A stretch of DNA of 64,000 nt from Selaginella moellendorffii (taxonomy: Eukaryota > Streptophyta > Lycopodiopsida > Selaginellales > Selaginellaceae), in the NCBI RefSeq assembly GCF_000143415.4, contig NW_003314341.1, forward strand, positions 354,451 to 418,450, written 5' to 3'. Under the pieces are notes generated by a model, which ran no database searches, was not told the origin of the DNA, and saw nothing but the letters and a program-made list of their open reading frames with translations. Below are positions 29,501-40,485 of the stretch, one piece after another. How positions within the stretch are numbered: position 1 is the stretch's first letter; every line of letters begins with the position of its first letter. Both the position numbers and the translations under genes were made by a program.

Positions 29501-31560
29501 TAAGGCTACAAAGAAAGGCACAAGGATCACCCTTCTTAGAAAAGTGCAGCGGCCACTTTTCTACACCAACTCCAAACTCTATTCAACTCAATTGCCTTAG
29601 CCCTAAAAATCAGCATCCCTTTTGGCCGCATCATACAAACTACCTACTAGGATCTAAGCCAACTGAAGTCAACTCCAACCCTTTCACTAGTTTATACTAG
29701 CTTACGAAAGCGAAATGGTTTTCGGGCAAAGTGATCAACAGATCAGCTATTGGAAAATTCTAAGAAAATTTGTGGAAAATTTTCCATCCTAGAAAAAGAA
29801 TGACTCTTAGTCTAGGAATACAAACTTTCAAGATTAAACCAACTTCCTCCTACTAACAACTTTATATAGGTTCACCTCAACACAAATTCTCGAGACCCAT
29901 AGTATGCTTAAGCATCGAACATTTTTTTGCCCATATATCCAACATCCAACACCGATATCCATAAAATGCAAAATGAACATCCAAGGCTTGATCATGAAGA
30001 CCACATTTTTGGTAATCCATATTGCACTAACACTCTTCTTTAACCGTTTTCAAGATCTAATGTGTAGCCAAAACACTAAAAAGACAAAATGATATGAAAA
30101 ATCAAGCTCTAAGGAAAATTCCTCATCACTTAACATAACAATATCATCTCCACTAACACAAGTGCTAATGATATCAATGCCTTAATGACACACCTTCTCC
30201 ATTCAACAATCTACTCCAAGTGCTAATGGATTAACCAACAAGCCATAGCAAGTGAATGCTATAACCCTTTCCAACACTTAAACTTAAGGAAACAAGGTAC
30301 CAACTTAAGCTTAGTATAATGAACCACCATCGAGAATCTAGTCAAAGCTACTACAATGCTACTACATGCAAATAGACTAGCTTCACTATCAACCACTTTG
30401 GGGTTGATCATCGTTTAACCAAGCAACTTCATAAATACATTACTCATTATCACATGGATATAATATAAGTATCACAATGACTTGATCATCAATTAAGCAA
30501 CACTATGAGCAATGCCAATGTTATTACTTCAAAGGTTTATGTGAGTATCACGTGCCAACTTAATTCGACAAAATGCAACATAAATGCCACACAAATGCCA
30601 CACTCCACCAATAGAGATTTACAACACTGAACACCATTAACTTTTGTTTACAACATAGACAAACTCATGCCACTCTCTATCTGTCCAAACTCAACACTAA
30701 TCCAACACCAAGCTACTCAAGGAGCAATAGTAAGGTTCCCCAGAAAAGAATTGAGCATTGCAACCCAAGTCTTCTAATAACAAGTCTAGACAAAATGGTT
30801 TAACGCTTCACCGCTATCCATCCCACAACTCACCATTTGTAAGACCATCATCTCCAAGATGCATCAAGGTAGGGATTCTTTATTGCATAATATGAATATG
30901 AGCAATGAGTTAACACTTTGTTGCAAACCATCTCTCCAAGAAGAGAAAATGATTTACGTGTTTGATCCTTCATCCCGATGTCTCTCTTTTCGGTCTCATC
31001 TTTGATTAAACCTCAAGCTTGCATTCGCACTGCTTGTAGTCTAATCCAAGAAAAGTTTATGAGAAAGCACGGCAATGACTACTTGAATCAATAGACTAAT
31101 TCTTATAGTCTTGATTGATCCACTTATAATCATGCCTAGGAAGGATCCACTAGTGCCGTGCTAAACAGTTACAGACCAGCCTATTTGCCACTCATAGCAA
31201 ACTCAGGGAAAGTTTACTTTCACCCATGGTACATGGAACAACTCATGGAACCACTGATAGGCTAACATTAATCCTGCCAACTCAAAGCGTAACCTTGAGT
31301 TGCTAAAGTGCCTCACTCACGAACCCAAGCGAAAACTCGTGCAAAATGGAACAACTCAATCCCTCTTATGAGCCCAAGAGCAAGCTCACATCATAAGGTA
31401 CAACAAGGTAACCAAATCCATACCCAAGGAACAATTGCAAAGCCTTTGCACCAAAACATGGACCCACTCAGATCATCATCTTCATCTCTGCGTATCCAAC
31501 AAGACTAGTTGCCCAATCTCATTGGATAGTACTTGCCAAGACTCATCCTTTGATACCAAA

Positions 31561-33336
31561 TGTAGCTCACGTGGTTTTGACCCTTTATCCTATGGTGATT
31601 ACCATAGGATAACACCACGAAGCGGAATCTAAACCCTCTTTATGCCACATGACACATGCCACATGTCATATGCCATGTGTCCAAAGGACAGTGGTGCGGA
31701 ACCCGAGGTTTAGGGCCTTGGGTCACTGAACAAAGGAACAGTGCCAAACTCCCAAACATGGAGCCAAGGAGTGACGGAACCGGACCATGGAGCAACTCCC
31801 AAGCATATAGCCCAAGGAGCGAAGGGACAGGAGCCCAGAGCGACTTTGAACAGTCCTGGAGCAACCAGCATCCCAATGCCAGGACTAGCATGCAAAACGG
31901 AGCCAAACGGAGTCTAGCGCTATTTCGGCATACCGGTGGCCTAACGCAAGGACATGGGTACTCCACCAACTAGCATGGAATAGAACTTGGGTTTAGACCC
32001 AAGCTGGACGCAGAAAAAGGACAGGCACGCAAGCGAGAGCTAGACTATGCCTCAGATTGGTTGGCCATGCCCAACTTATCCACTATCCTTACTATACATT
32101 TGGAACCCCCCACAGGCCTTCCCCTTTGAGGAACACATGCTTTGGGCTTTCACCCTAAGTCTCCCTTAGTATCAGGAGTTAGTCTCTGGGATAAGCTTGA
32201 AATTTACTAAATATGGAATGGCACTAGATTGCGAATTTGGACACAAGACGAACACTATTGTGTTCAGGCTGATCTCTACATTCCGTAGATATGCCAAATG
32301 AGCAAATCTGGACACTTTCCATAAATAGTATTTGGGACCAAAATGAGACTAACACAAAGGGCATGATAGCAAGGGTATTTGGCAAACATGGTAAGCTATC
32401 ATCTAGCGATATTGAGGGACCAAGCTCAATATCGCGGGGGTTCCCAACACTAGCAAATGCAAGCCAATGACAAGAGTTTCTCATCACCGTGTCAAGTCTG
32501 TTTGACTAAATGACAACTTAAGATTTCCTTTCCGGTCTAAGTGCACATGTGATGACCAGTTTCTCAACTAGCCTAGGCGGAGACTAATAACGGGTCTAGC
32601 AATACCGACCTCCTACCATCGTGGCAGTAAGGAAAGAATATCCGAAAGGACTGCCGACAGATAACTTTTGATACCCACTTCTGGCAGCATCCCAATGCCA
32701 TGCCCAACTTATCCACTATCCTTACTATACATTTGGAACCCCCCACAGGCCTTCCCCTTTGAGGAACACATGCTTTGGGCTTTCACCCTAAGTCTCCCTT
32801 AGTATCAGGAGTTAGTCTCTGGGATAAGCTTGAAATTTACTAAATATGGAATGGCACTAGATTGCGAATTTGGACACAAGACGAACACTATTGTGTTCAG
32901 GCTGATCTCTACATTCCTTAGATATGCTAAATAAGCAAATCTTAACACTTTCCATAAATAGCATTTGGGACTGAAATAAGACTAACACAAAGGGCATGAT
33001 AGTGAGGGTGTTTGGCAGATACGGTAAGTTATCATCTAGCGATATTGAGGGACCAATTTCAATATCGTGGGGGTTCTTGATACTAGCAAATGCAAGCTAA
33101 TAACAAGAGTTTCTCAAACCAGGCCAAGTATAATCAGCAAGAAACACATAGGGTTCCTACCTTATGTTTATCCAATCTAAGTACACGGTCATTGATCAGT
33201 TTCTCAACTAACTCAAGTGGGAAACCGATAACGGGTCTAACAATACTGACCTCCTGCCATCGTGGCAATAAGGTAAGAGTGTCCGTAAGGATTAGCCAAC
33301 AAGTAACTTTCGATACCCGAAGTCACATTTGCGACA
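31561..33336 (-). repeat. LARD A right LTR (5' LTR) with internal duplication
   Basis: It starts TGTAGCTCACGTGGTTTTGA and ends TTTGCGACA. It is about 670 bp longer than the left LTR because the segment from about 32067 is present again from about 32699. The first copy (32281-32677) appears identical to LARD B's left LTR (50631-51027). The second resembles LARD A's own left LTR beyond about 32940. Confidence 0.85.
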
Positions 33337-33341
33337 AGAGG

Positions 33342-33723
33342 CGCGAGAAGCTCACTAGAGAAGTGAGTTGCCAACGGAAGAGAAAATAGGTTATGCGGAA
33401 TGCAATGGACTCATCTATTATAAACAAACGAGAGTGTATGTTCCAGAAGGGGAACTAAGGAAAGTAGCCTTAGAAGAATGTTATGACGGACCTTTTGCGA
33501 GACACGGCGGAGTGCCCAAGACGATGGGCTTACTCAAGAGGAAGTATTATTGGCCAAATATGGCTAAGGATGTCCAAGATCATATAAAGACATGTCCAAC
33601 ATGTCAATAGGTCAAAGCCGTGATTAAGGCTAGTGGGGGCTTGTTACAAAACATCCCAATTCTAGATTGCCTATGGAAATGTCTTACGATGGACTTCATC
33701 ACGGGACTCCCCCCAAGTGAGGG
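33342..33723 (+). pseudogene. pol: E2 integrase N-terminal part
   Basis: Reads YVPEGELRKVALEECYDGP, then ARHGGVPKTMGLLKRKYYWP, then VQDHIKTCPTCQ: an HHCC finger, with the first histidine replaced by Y. TAG at 33608-33610 follows CQ. The frame continues LLQNIPILDCLWKCLTMDFI to LPPSEG, where the solo LTR interrupts. Integrase inserts cDNA into the genome; the first catalytic aspartate is in TMDFI. Confidence 0.85.
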
Positions 33724-34092
33724 TGTCAAGAATCCCCTAATTCTTGCCACATTCCTGACCTGCAGACCACATTTCTGACTCTCGCGACACTTCCTTATTC
33801 CTGACTCTCGAGACACTTCCCTATTCCTAACTCTCTGATTTCCTGTACGATTCCTGAGTCTTGAGCCACATTCTTGATGATGATGTGGCGCTTCCTCGAC
33901 CTCAGCTATATTTAGGCCGTCCTCGATCCAAGAGTGGTGGAGCTTCATCAACCTATAGCATATATAAGTTAGCTTTGTTCCATTTCTCCACAATCTGAAT
34001 CAATGCCAGTTTAAGGCCTTTTCTTTGTTTCCACTAGTTTTTCTCTTTGTCTTTTGCATTTTCTAGTCTTGATCTTGTTGGGGGTCTTGCCA
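33724..34092 (+). mobile_element. Solo LTR of the sushi-like family
   Basis: A 369-bp LTR starts TGTCAAGAATCCCC and ends GGGGTCTTGCCA. It matches 5853-6241 with a shortened repeat region. Flanks GAGGG (33719-33723) and AAGGG (34093-34097) look like a target duplication with one change. The E2 integrase frame rejoins across it. The self-primer CCACAATCTGAATCAA is intact at 33988-34003. No internal sequence remains, so the LTRs of a full element probably recombined. Confidence 0.88.
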
Positions 34093-34681
34093 AAGGGGTT
34101 TGATGCGATATTCGTGGTGGTAGACTGATTTTCAAAGATAGCATATTTCATACCCACCACAACGGAAGTGGATGCGGAAGGTGTGGCGAAGCTATTCTTA
34201 AAACAAGTAGTTTGAGTGCGGGGAGGCCAAAAGAGATTATCTCAAATCGAGATAAGATCTTCACCAGTAAGTTTTGGGGAACTTTCTTGGAATAGTATCG
34301 CACCAAGTTGAAATTCAGTACAGTATATCACCCACATATAGGTATTGGGTATTAAGTCAACTTTGATGGCACTAACACTTCTTGACAGATGGACAAACGG
34401 AATGGGTGAATAGGCAGCTGGAAGATTATTTGCGATGTTATGTGTCATGAGATTAGATCGATTGGGTAAGTCATTTGGGACTTGCGAAAATATGCTATAA
34501 CAACTCACCACACTCGAGTATTGGGGTGAGTCCATGGGAAGTCATTAATGGGCAAGCTATTGAAGGTCCCGTGGAACTCGGCGTGGCTGAGTATCATAGA
34601 GAGTTATCCACAGTGGAAGCATTCATGGCGGAAAGACTCAACATTTGGAATCTAGTGAGGGATTCCTTGGAATGGGCTTAA
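34093..34681 (+). pseudogene. pol: E2 integrase catalytic core, remainder
   Basis: Resumes at FDAIFVVVD and FSKIAYFIPTTT, then becomes frame-broken across the second catalytic aspartate (about 34205-34380). It is clear again from about 34400, with a TDGQTEWVN-type segment and, at 34475-34681, YNNSPHSSIGVSPWEVINGQ. Multiple stops are present. Confidence 0.8.
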
Positions 34682-35180
34682 CAAAGGCAAACCAAGTATG
34701 CGAACCAAAAGTGCCAGGACATAGAGTTCCAACCTGAGGAGAAGGTGTGGTTGAACACCAAGAACCTAAGGCTACCAAGTGGGATCAATTGGAAGTTCAC
34801 CCAAAGGTAAAAATGCATGTATTTCTGGAAATGAATTGATCTTGAGTTCCTTAAGTAGGTTCATGAGGCCTTACGAGATTGAGGCACGAAATGGTGAAAT
34901 GGCTTACCATCTCCAACTTTCTCAAGAGATGGGGAAGATGCACTCAATGTTCCATATAAACTTACTCAAGATGTACTTTGAGGATTCACTTCGCAAGGAC
35001 CAAGTGAGACTTTTACTTGAGGTTATCCAAGGGGAAGAGGAATACGAAATCGAGGCCATCCTCAATGCATGCAAGAGTAAACGACAAAGACGCGAGGTGA
35101 GGGAGTTCCATGTGAAGTGGAAAGGATTTCCACACTACGAAGCAACATGGGAACCGGAGGAGAACCTAGTGAACATGTGA
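34682..35180 (+). pseudogene. E2 integrase C-terminus and chromodomain
   Basis: After QKCQDIEFQPEEKVWLNTKNL comes the GPF-like tail (RPYEIEARNGEMAYHLQLSQ, then MHSMFHINLL). A chromodomain follows at about 35038-35178: EYEIEAILNACKS, then EFHVKWKGFPHYEATWEPEENL, ending at TGA 35178. The chromodomain follows the plant chromovirus pattern (VKWKG...ATWEPEENL), unlike the sushi-type one at 10770. This makes E2 a chromovirus. Confidence 0.87.
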
Positions 35181-35374
35181 GATCTAGTGGAGGAATTTCT
35201 GCAAGGCAAAATTCTATGTACTTATGCAAAGTTTAATTAAAAGTATCAATTGGTAAAGTTGAGCAATAGCATATGTTGGGACCAGAAGGTGCCGAAAGCA
35301 AGCTAATTAGCATGGGTTAGCTAGGTCGACCAGGCATAGGGAACTACGCCTAACTCCCCGTAGGGATGTCCATC

Positions 35375-35413
35375 TGTAGAAGTATTCTACAAAGGTTGGG
35401 TTTGAGTCCCAAC
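35375..35413 (+). other. tRNA-like arms in E2 3' region
   Basis: TGTAGAAGTATTCTACA (35375-35391) forms a 7-bp stem. It is followed by a T-arm-like GTTGGG-TTTGAGT-CCCAAC (35395-35413), and a second diverged T-arm-like segment lies just after. An imperfect D-arm-like stem AGGCATAG/CTACGCCT lies upstream. The order matches E1 at 13081-13170. No full cloverleaf is claimed. Confidence 0.4.
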
Positions 35414-35599
35414 TCCCTAGTAAAGCAAAGTTGGGTTCAACTCCCGACCCCATACTAAGGCATGGTGAGGTGAGGGGTATAGGGACATCTATATTCCGTT
35501 GTCATGGGCTCTTGGTCAGGGAGGCTAATTTAGGCACACCGCTAAGTGGGGGGATGCCCCTGGAGACATGGTCAACAAGTTGTAGGATTAAAAAGAGAT

Positions 35600-35640
35600 G
35601 TTTGATGTGGGCATCGAACTTCTTCTATGGGTGGTAGAGT
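35600..35640 (+). promoter_or_regulatory. Hairpin plus polypurine-like tract before E2 3' LTR
   Basis: GTTTGATG pairs with CATCGAAC (one G-T pair) around a 4-base loop, followed by TTCTTCTATGGGTGGTAGAG abutting the LTR. It is homologous to E1 14621-14661. Confidence 0.55.
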
Positions 35641-36382
35641 TGTAAGGAACCAACTCCCTAAGGTGTTGTAGGATAAAGGATCCCCAAGAGCACAACTGAA
35701 ATTATAAAGAGTTTATCAGATGGGATTGAGTCTGAAATCGAGTCTAAGACTGACTCTGAGACCGAGTTTGAGATAGAGTCTAGGATCGAGTCCGAGGCCG
35801 AATCCAAGTCTGAGTTAAGTGCTCAAGAGCAGTTCCACTCCCAAAAGGGAAACCGACTGTAGTGCTCCTGGCTCATGTGGAGTGGTGCCTCATTTGAGTA
35901 CCTTGCAGCTCATTGGTCCTCACCCTTTCTAGGGGCTTGGGCCTTCCCTTCGGGATGGAAGTGGGGGGGTAGAGCCCATACTAGGCCATTAGGCCACGGT
36001 GTTTCCCCCCGGCATCCTAAAGTAAGTGTTGCACCCAAGGCTTAGGATTTAGAGGGTCTCATGATCAAGCTTTGTTGTACCAAGGGATGTTAAGAACCTG
36101 GAGGTTTGGTGTGCTTGGCTGCTTGTGCTTGCGGGGAGTGTAGCTGAACTTTAAATCTAATCTAACTCGGGGGAGGGGGAATGGGAGAGTTTTGCGAATC
36201 TGTAGATGGATGGCTAACGCTCCGTTGCTCATGCAGTGAGTAACTGAAACCAAGTAGGACCAAATAGGAGCTAGTACAATAGGTGGGAACCTTGGCGAGG
36301 GAACTTAGTAAAGGCCAAGGCGGTGTCAGTCGAATAGATGAGGTAAGCTGGCAAATTGAAAAGGAAAAATTTGTGGATTACA
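35641..36382 (+). repeat. E2 3' LTR (742 bp)
   Basis: Starts TGTAAGGAACCAACTCC and ends GTGGATTACA, followed by TAACC (36383-36387). The first 190 bases match 2253-2450, including GAGTCTGAGA-type repeats. The middle differs in content from the 5' LTR pieces, so the two LTRs have diverged or been rearranged. Confidence 0.85.
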
Positions 36383-36387
36383 TAACC

Positions 36388-36590
36388 ATCATGAAAGATA
36401 ATTAATCATCCAATCAATAAAGAGATGTATAATTATTGTCAAATAAATAATTACCATTCTAGAAAATGACAATCATTCAATATTAACAATAATCAAGTAA
36501 AACCTATGATAAGGGTAATCAACTATCTTAAATGATAATCAATCATTATCAATGATTGCTATATATTTGAACCCTATAGATCATCTCTCA
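36388..36590 (-). mobile_element. LARD copy C internal region, resumed
   Basis: ATCATGAAAGATAATTAATC and following bases match LARD A from about 27720 and LARD B from about 52193, directly continuing 1139-2252. It ends at ATGATTGCTATATA, after which some 4 kb of LARD internal sequence is absent. Confidence 0.75.
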
Positions 36591-36612
36591 AGTTGTTCTT
36601 TTTGGTACTTAT
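36564..36612 (-). repeat. Cassandra LTR fragment
   Basis: TTTGAACCCTATAGATCATC and following bases match the last 50 or so bases of the Cassandra LTR in plus orientation (compare 3259-3305). The rest is missing. It may mark a deletion or recombination junction in LARD C. Confidence 0.55.
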
Positions 36613-36639
36613 AAGTACCTTTACTCCTTGGTTTCATGT

Positions 36640-37638
36640 TTAGGAGTTTGACTCTATTCCTTCATTTAGTGGTCCAAGACCCTAAAACTTGGGTTTCATT
36701 CCACTATCCTTGGATACATGGCATATAGCATGTGAAATGTGGCATATGGAGGGTTTATATTTTATTTCATAGTTATCCTATGGTAAATCACTATAGGATA
36801 AAAGGTGAAAACCATATATGCTACACTCTAGCATTCCAATGCTAAGATTAATATGTAAAACAAAGTCAAATAGAGTGTAGTTTTATTTTAGTATACGTGT
36901 GGCTTAATGCAAGGATATGGGTACTCCACAAGCTAGTATGGTATGGAATTTAGGTTTAGACCCAAGCTACATGCAGAACAAGGATAGACATACAAATAAG
37001 AGTTAGACTATGCCTTAAGTTAGTCAATTATGCCTAACTTACCCACTATCCATACCATATATTTAAAACCCCCCCTCTTCCCCCTTGAAGAATGCACTTT
37101 TTGGGCTTTCACCTCAATTCCAAAAGTTAGTCTCTAGGACAATCACAAAAAATTACTAAATATAAAATGGTGCTAGATTATAAATTTGGACTTAAGAATA
37201 ACACCGTTGTGCTTTGGATAATCTCTACATTCCATAGATATGCTTAATTAATATATTTAGACACTTTCCATAAATCCATAAATACAATGGGACTAAATGA
37301 AATGAATATGAAGGGTGTTTAACAAATATAGTAAGCTATTATTTGACAATATTGAGGGACTAGTCTCAATACATGAGGATTCTTGTCAAGTTTATGTAAG
37401 ACATAGCAAAAGAAAACTAAGAGCGAAGCTAAGTATGCTCAATAAGAAACATATAGAAGTTCCTATTTTATATTCTTCTAGCTAAGTACAGATGCTAAAA
37501 CTATTTTACTAACACTTGAACAATAGGGGCTGAAAAAGGATTTAGTTATACCAACCTCTTGCCATTGTAGTAGTAAAGAAAGAATATCTAAAAGAACTTG
37601 CTGACTAGTAACTTTCGATGCTCACAGTCACATTTATG
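36640..37638 (-). repeat. LARD copy C right LTR, rearranged
   Basis: Bases about 36833-37638 follow the LARD LTR in the same orientation as the left LTR. About 36640-36832 are the LTR's first 200 bases in reverse orientation, ending GAAAACCATATATGCTACA. The 3' boundary is approximate because the terminal CA is not preserved. Confidence 0.5.
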
Positions 37639-38346
37639 CTTTATTAGTAGGCATTGTGAATTTTTAGATTCAAAATGGGTTTATTATTGCATGAGTATGG
37701 CCTCAACATCAATGACCACATTGTATTTTATTCCCCAAACCTATGGCATATACATATTTGGAGTTTTCGACAAGATCCTATTCCTTTACAGATTGTGGAG
37801 GAACCAACACACTATAAATTGCATATAAAGTATCACTTGTAGAGGATCTTATGTGATGCAGTATTCATCACTATAGATGGTGTGATGAACACCCTTGATG
37901 CTATTGGTGGGTTCCATTTATTGGCACTAGCACCATAGGTGATGCTAGCACCCTCACACCATGGCCATTGGCTGCACAACAAGTAAGCCTTGATTGTGGC
38001 CTCTATGGCTGCTAGTTGTTACTGCAAGCATGCCATGGCAGAGGCCATAAGCATTGAGCCTATGGCTGCAGCCACAAGGAGGCTCTAGCCTCCATGCACA
38101 ACCTTGAAAAAAAACTAAGAAACAAAATTGCACAACCATGACCTAGGAGGAGAAGAAAGCATTACCCACCTAACCCTAGTGCTCAAGCTTGTGCTTGAGC
38201 TTTGCTTCTCTACCTTCGTACCCTAGCAAATGAGGGTAGAAAAATCTAAGTGTTGCTTTTATATATTAGGGGAAAATCCAATAGTTGTGATCAAACTGAT
38301 AAAATAATTTAAATTCAAATTGATTTAAGTATTAGCTATATAATGT
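37639..38346. other. No recognisable feature
   Basis: I see only short ORFs without family features here. A locally GC-richer stretch (about 37900-38130) is rich in GCC/GGC triplets but has no convincing coding signal. Confidence 0.5.
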
Positions 38347-38944
38347 TGTAAGCTCCTGAATTTAGACTTCACTTGGGAGGTCATCCAGCCCAATATTATT
38401 TAAACCCAAAAATGTTTAACCCCAAATATCCCAAGACCCTTAATCGATTGGAAAAAGGAATGCACTTTTATTCATGGGCCATTTCCCTCTATATTTAAAC
38501 CCTTATGGATCGTCTTTCGAATCGTTCCCTTTAGTTGTTTACAATCCACCATACTTCCTTACAAATTCACACTCTCAATGAACGGAAGTTGAAAGCCACA
38601 ACTCTCTTGAGAGCTTTGCTTTCTTGACACCCTACCCCTTGGGTCGAACCTAGTTAGAACAAACTAGATTTGCCAAATGTCAATCAACATGTGGTGCAAT
38701 TCCTTTAGTCAACTAATAGGGTTGGACTCGAAACTTCTTTGATACTAAATATAAACTCTTGAATTTGGACTTCCCGGGAGGTCACTCAACCTAGTATTAT
38801 TCAAACCCAAGTATACTTAAACCCAAATATCATAAAACCTTTAACCGATTGGAAAAGGGGGTGCATTCTTATTCATGAGCCCTTTTCTTTTATATTTGAA
38901 CCCTTATGGATCGTCTCTTGAATCATTCTTTTTGGTTGCTTAAA
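38347..38944 (-). mobile_element. Cassandra TRIM copy 2 (older)
   Basis: LTRs at 38347-38543 (TGTAAGC...TTTACA) and 38750-38944 (decayed ends) flank a 206-bp middle homologous to copy 1. Divergence is clearly higher, mostly C-to-T and G-to-A changes. The 5S-derived block is recognisable but damaged (for example CATTTTTGGGTTTAAATAAT in place of the box A-C interval). The target duplication is not clean (AATGT against ATGCT or AATGC). Confidence 0.85.
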
Positions 38945-39690
38945 ATGCTATCAATATTAGATAAGAAATTGAATGGTATAAGGTTTTTTAAAGTTGGAGT
39001 AAAACTTAAATTAATTAGAATTAAGAATAACTATTTAATATAGCTTGCAGAAAGGTAAATATTAAGAAATTAAAATAACTAACAATATTGGTATTGTTTT
39101 AAATTATTTATATTAAAGAATTCATATTATTCAAATTTTTTATTGCATCTTCTACAAAGCATATTTTTGGAAACTGATTTGTGAATTAAATTATCTTTTA
39201 GTTTTGGATTGTTTTTATTTTTATTTTCCTTATTTTTAACACTATTATGGAACATATTTCTAGAAAAGAGTGATATGGGCTTCTAGAGATTATCAAGAGC
39301 TTTTGTATGATATATTAAATTCCTAAAATTGCAGAAGAGATATTGTTGGTACTGAGTTGGAAAAACATGCATCTATGGCAAAATGAAAATGCATGCTGGC
39401 AAAAAAAAAAATTTACCTATTTCTATGTGTATATCTTCTTTTTCATACTTTTTCCTGCCATATATAGGGTTTAGGGTTTAGGGTTGAGGTTTAAACCTAC
39501 GCAACTATAAGAACTTGACTGAAATAAAGTCTATGGGAGCTAAGAGACCAGACCATTTTTGTTATGTTCCATCAGTTGGCATGTCCCCAATCTTATGGCC
39601 AAGTGCATGCATTGATTCCCTCACAAATTGTGGATAAAAGGAAACCCATTAAACCACGAGTAAGATCTAAGGAGTCTTCCCCAAGATCAC
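38945..39690. other. AT-rich region with a telomere-like motif
   Basis: No gene is visible. Around 39467-39487 the sequence TAGGGTTTAGGGTTTAGGG carries nearly three plant telomere repeats. Such short interstitial copies (telo-boxes) are common near plant genes. Confidence 0.5.
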
Positions 39691-40048
39691 ATGCTTTCCT
39701 CTCTAGAAAGAACATTTAAAAGATGTTCAGCATTAAAGAATCAAAAACATTGGCCAGCATCGTGTACGAAAATATTCTTTGAATATCAATCGTTGTCCAC
39801 AATGGATGTTGGTAATGTATATGCGCAGAGGCGCGGTCCGGGTCATGGTGTCGTACTTTCATTTGTCAACGTATTTTGACTGTTGTCGTCTTTCTTTTCC
39901 TTTACCTTTCATTCTCAAGAAGTGAAGCACCAGTGAGGCTTTTCGGTTAGGCTGTATCAGCAAGAGTGTGCTCGAGTTTTGGGGTTATGCCGAGGAGTTG
40001 TAAAACTTTCATGTATTTTTTTTCACTTTGGGCTTATCAAACGAGCAT

Positions 40049-40198
40049 GGATGGATCCCTAGAAGAAGAAAGCCGAGAAAGCCAGGCTTAACGCCATCAA
40101 CGAGACATGGATCGGCTCGAAAGGAGCAAGGAAATCCAGGAAACAAAAAGACGATCCTGATGAAGCCGGCAAGACGAATATGACCACAGACTACTAAA
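40049..40198 (+). CDS. Possible short terminal exon, unknown
   Basis: After a CCCTAG that could be a splice acceptor, an open stretch encodes a very hydrophilic 44-residue peptide beginning KKKAEKARLNAINETWIGSK and ending GKTNMTTDY before TAA. Base composition is richer in GC than the flanks, as in the neighbouring SRA exon. I do not recognise the family. It could equally be non-coding sequence near the SRA gene; the opposite strand is also open in two frames. Confidence 0.2.
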
Positions 40199-40485
40199 TA
40201 GGTAGAGTAGAGCTTTATGTAAAAAGCTTGCTTGATATCACTAAGCGGTAGTGGTGGTCGATTTCATCAACTGGAGGGATAAAACCATGGAGCTGGGAAG
40301 ATAAATCTTATAAATTGCAGATTCAAACGTTGGTTCAGTCTCACAGTCAGGATCAACCCCAAGACAATTGCTAGGCATTTCGATTAGTAAAGATCAACTT
40401 GGCTGGAGCCATAACCTCAAGTAAGAGAAAACTGTGTCATCAAACAGTTAGAATGGCCATAAGAGAGAAGAAATACAAGACTTAC

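Larger units (their letters stand above)
25479..33336 (-). mobile_element. LARD copy A: large non-coding LTR retrotransposon
   Basis: A 7.86-kb element with a perfect AGAGG target duplication. The left LTR is 25479-26583 and the right LTR region 31561-33336; the internal part (26584-31560) is 4,977 bp. Sense is minus: read on that strand, TGGTATCAAAG (31548-31558) directly follows the 5' LTR as an initiator-Met primer site, and AGAGGGGGAGAG (26584-26595) directly precedes the 3' LTR as polypurine tract. The internal region is collinear with LARD B throughout yet has no long ORF or retroelement protein motif in either copy. This is the definition of a LARD, which needs proteins in trans. Confidence 0.9.
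2253..36382 (+). mobile_element. E2: chromodomain Ty3/gypsy element, heavily nested
   Basis: The element begins TGTAAGGAACCAACTCC and ends GTGGATTACA, flanked by the 5-bp duplication TAACC. Its own sequence comprises a 5' LTR in pieces (2253-2450, 16269-16596), a gag end, protease, reverse transcriptase and RNase H at 22725-about 25110, integrase at 33342-34681 interrupted by a solo LTR, a chromodomain near 35040-35180, a 3' untranslated region and a 3' LTR (35641-36382). The remainder is later insertions: E1, a 6.1-kb AT-rich element, a MITE, LARD A and a sushi-type solo LTR. The end of the 5' LTR, the primer site and the gag start are not recognisable. The gene order and C-terminal chromodomain place it with plant chromoviruses; many stops show it is dead. 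Confidence 0.85.

Noticed and set aside
40201-40416. Pre-SET cysteine cluster downstream of the SRA exon
   Set aside because: The minus-strand peptide containing NCLGVDPDCE has only two cysteines and ends after 41 residues. The CxC spacing of pre-SET is not met.
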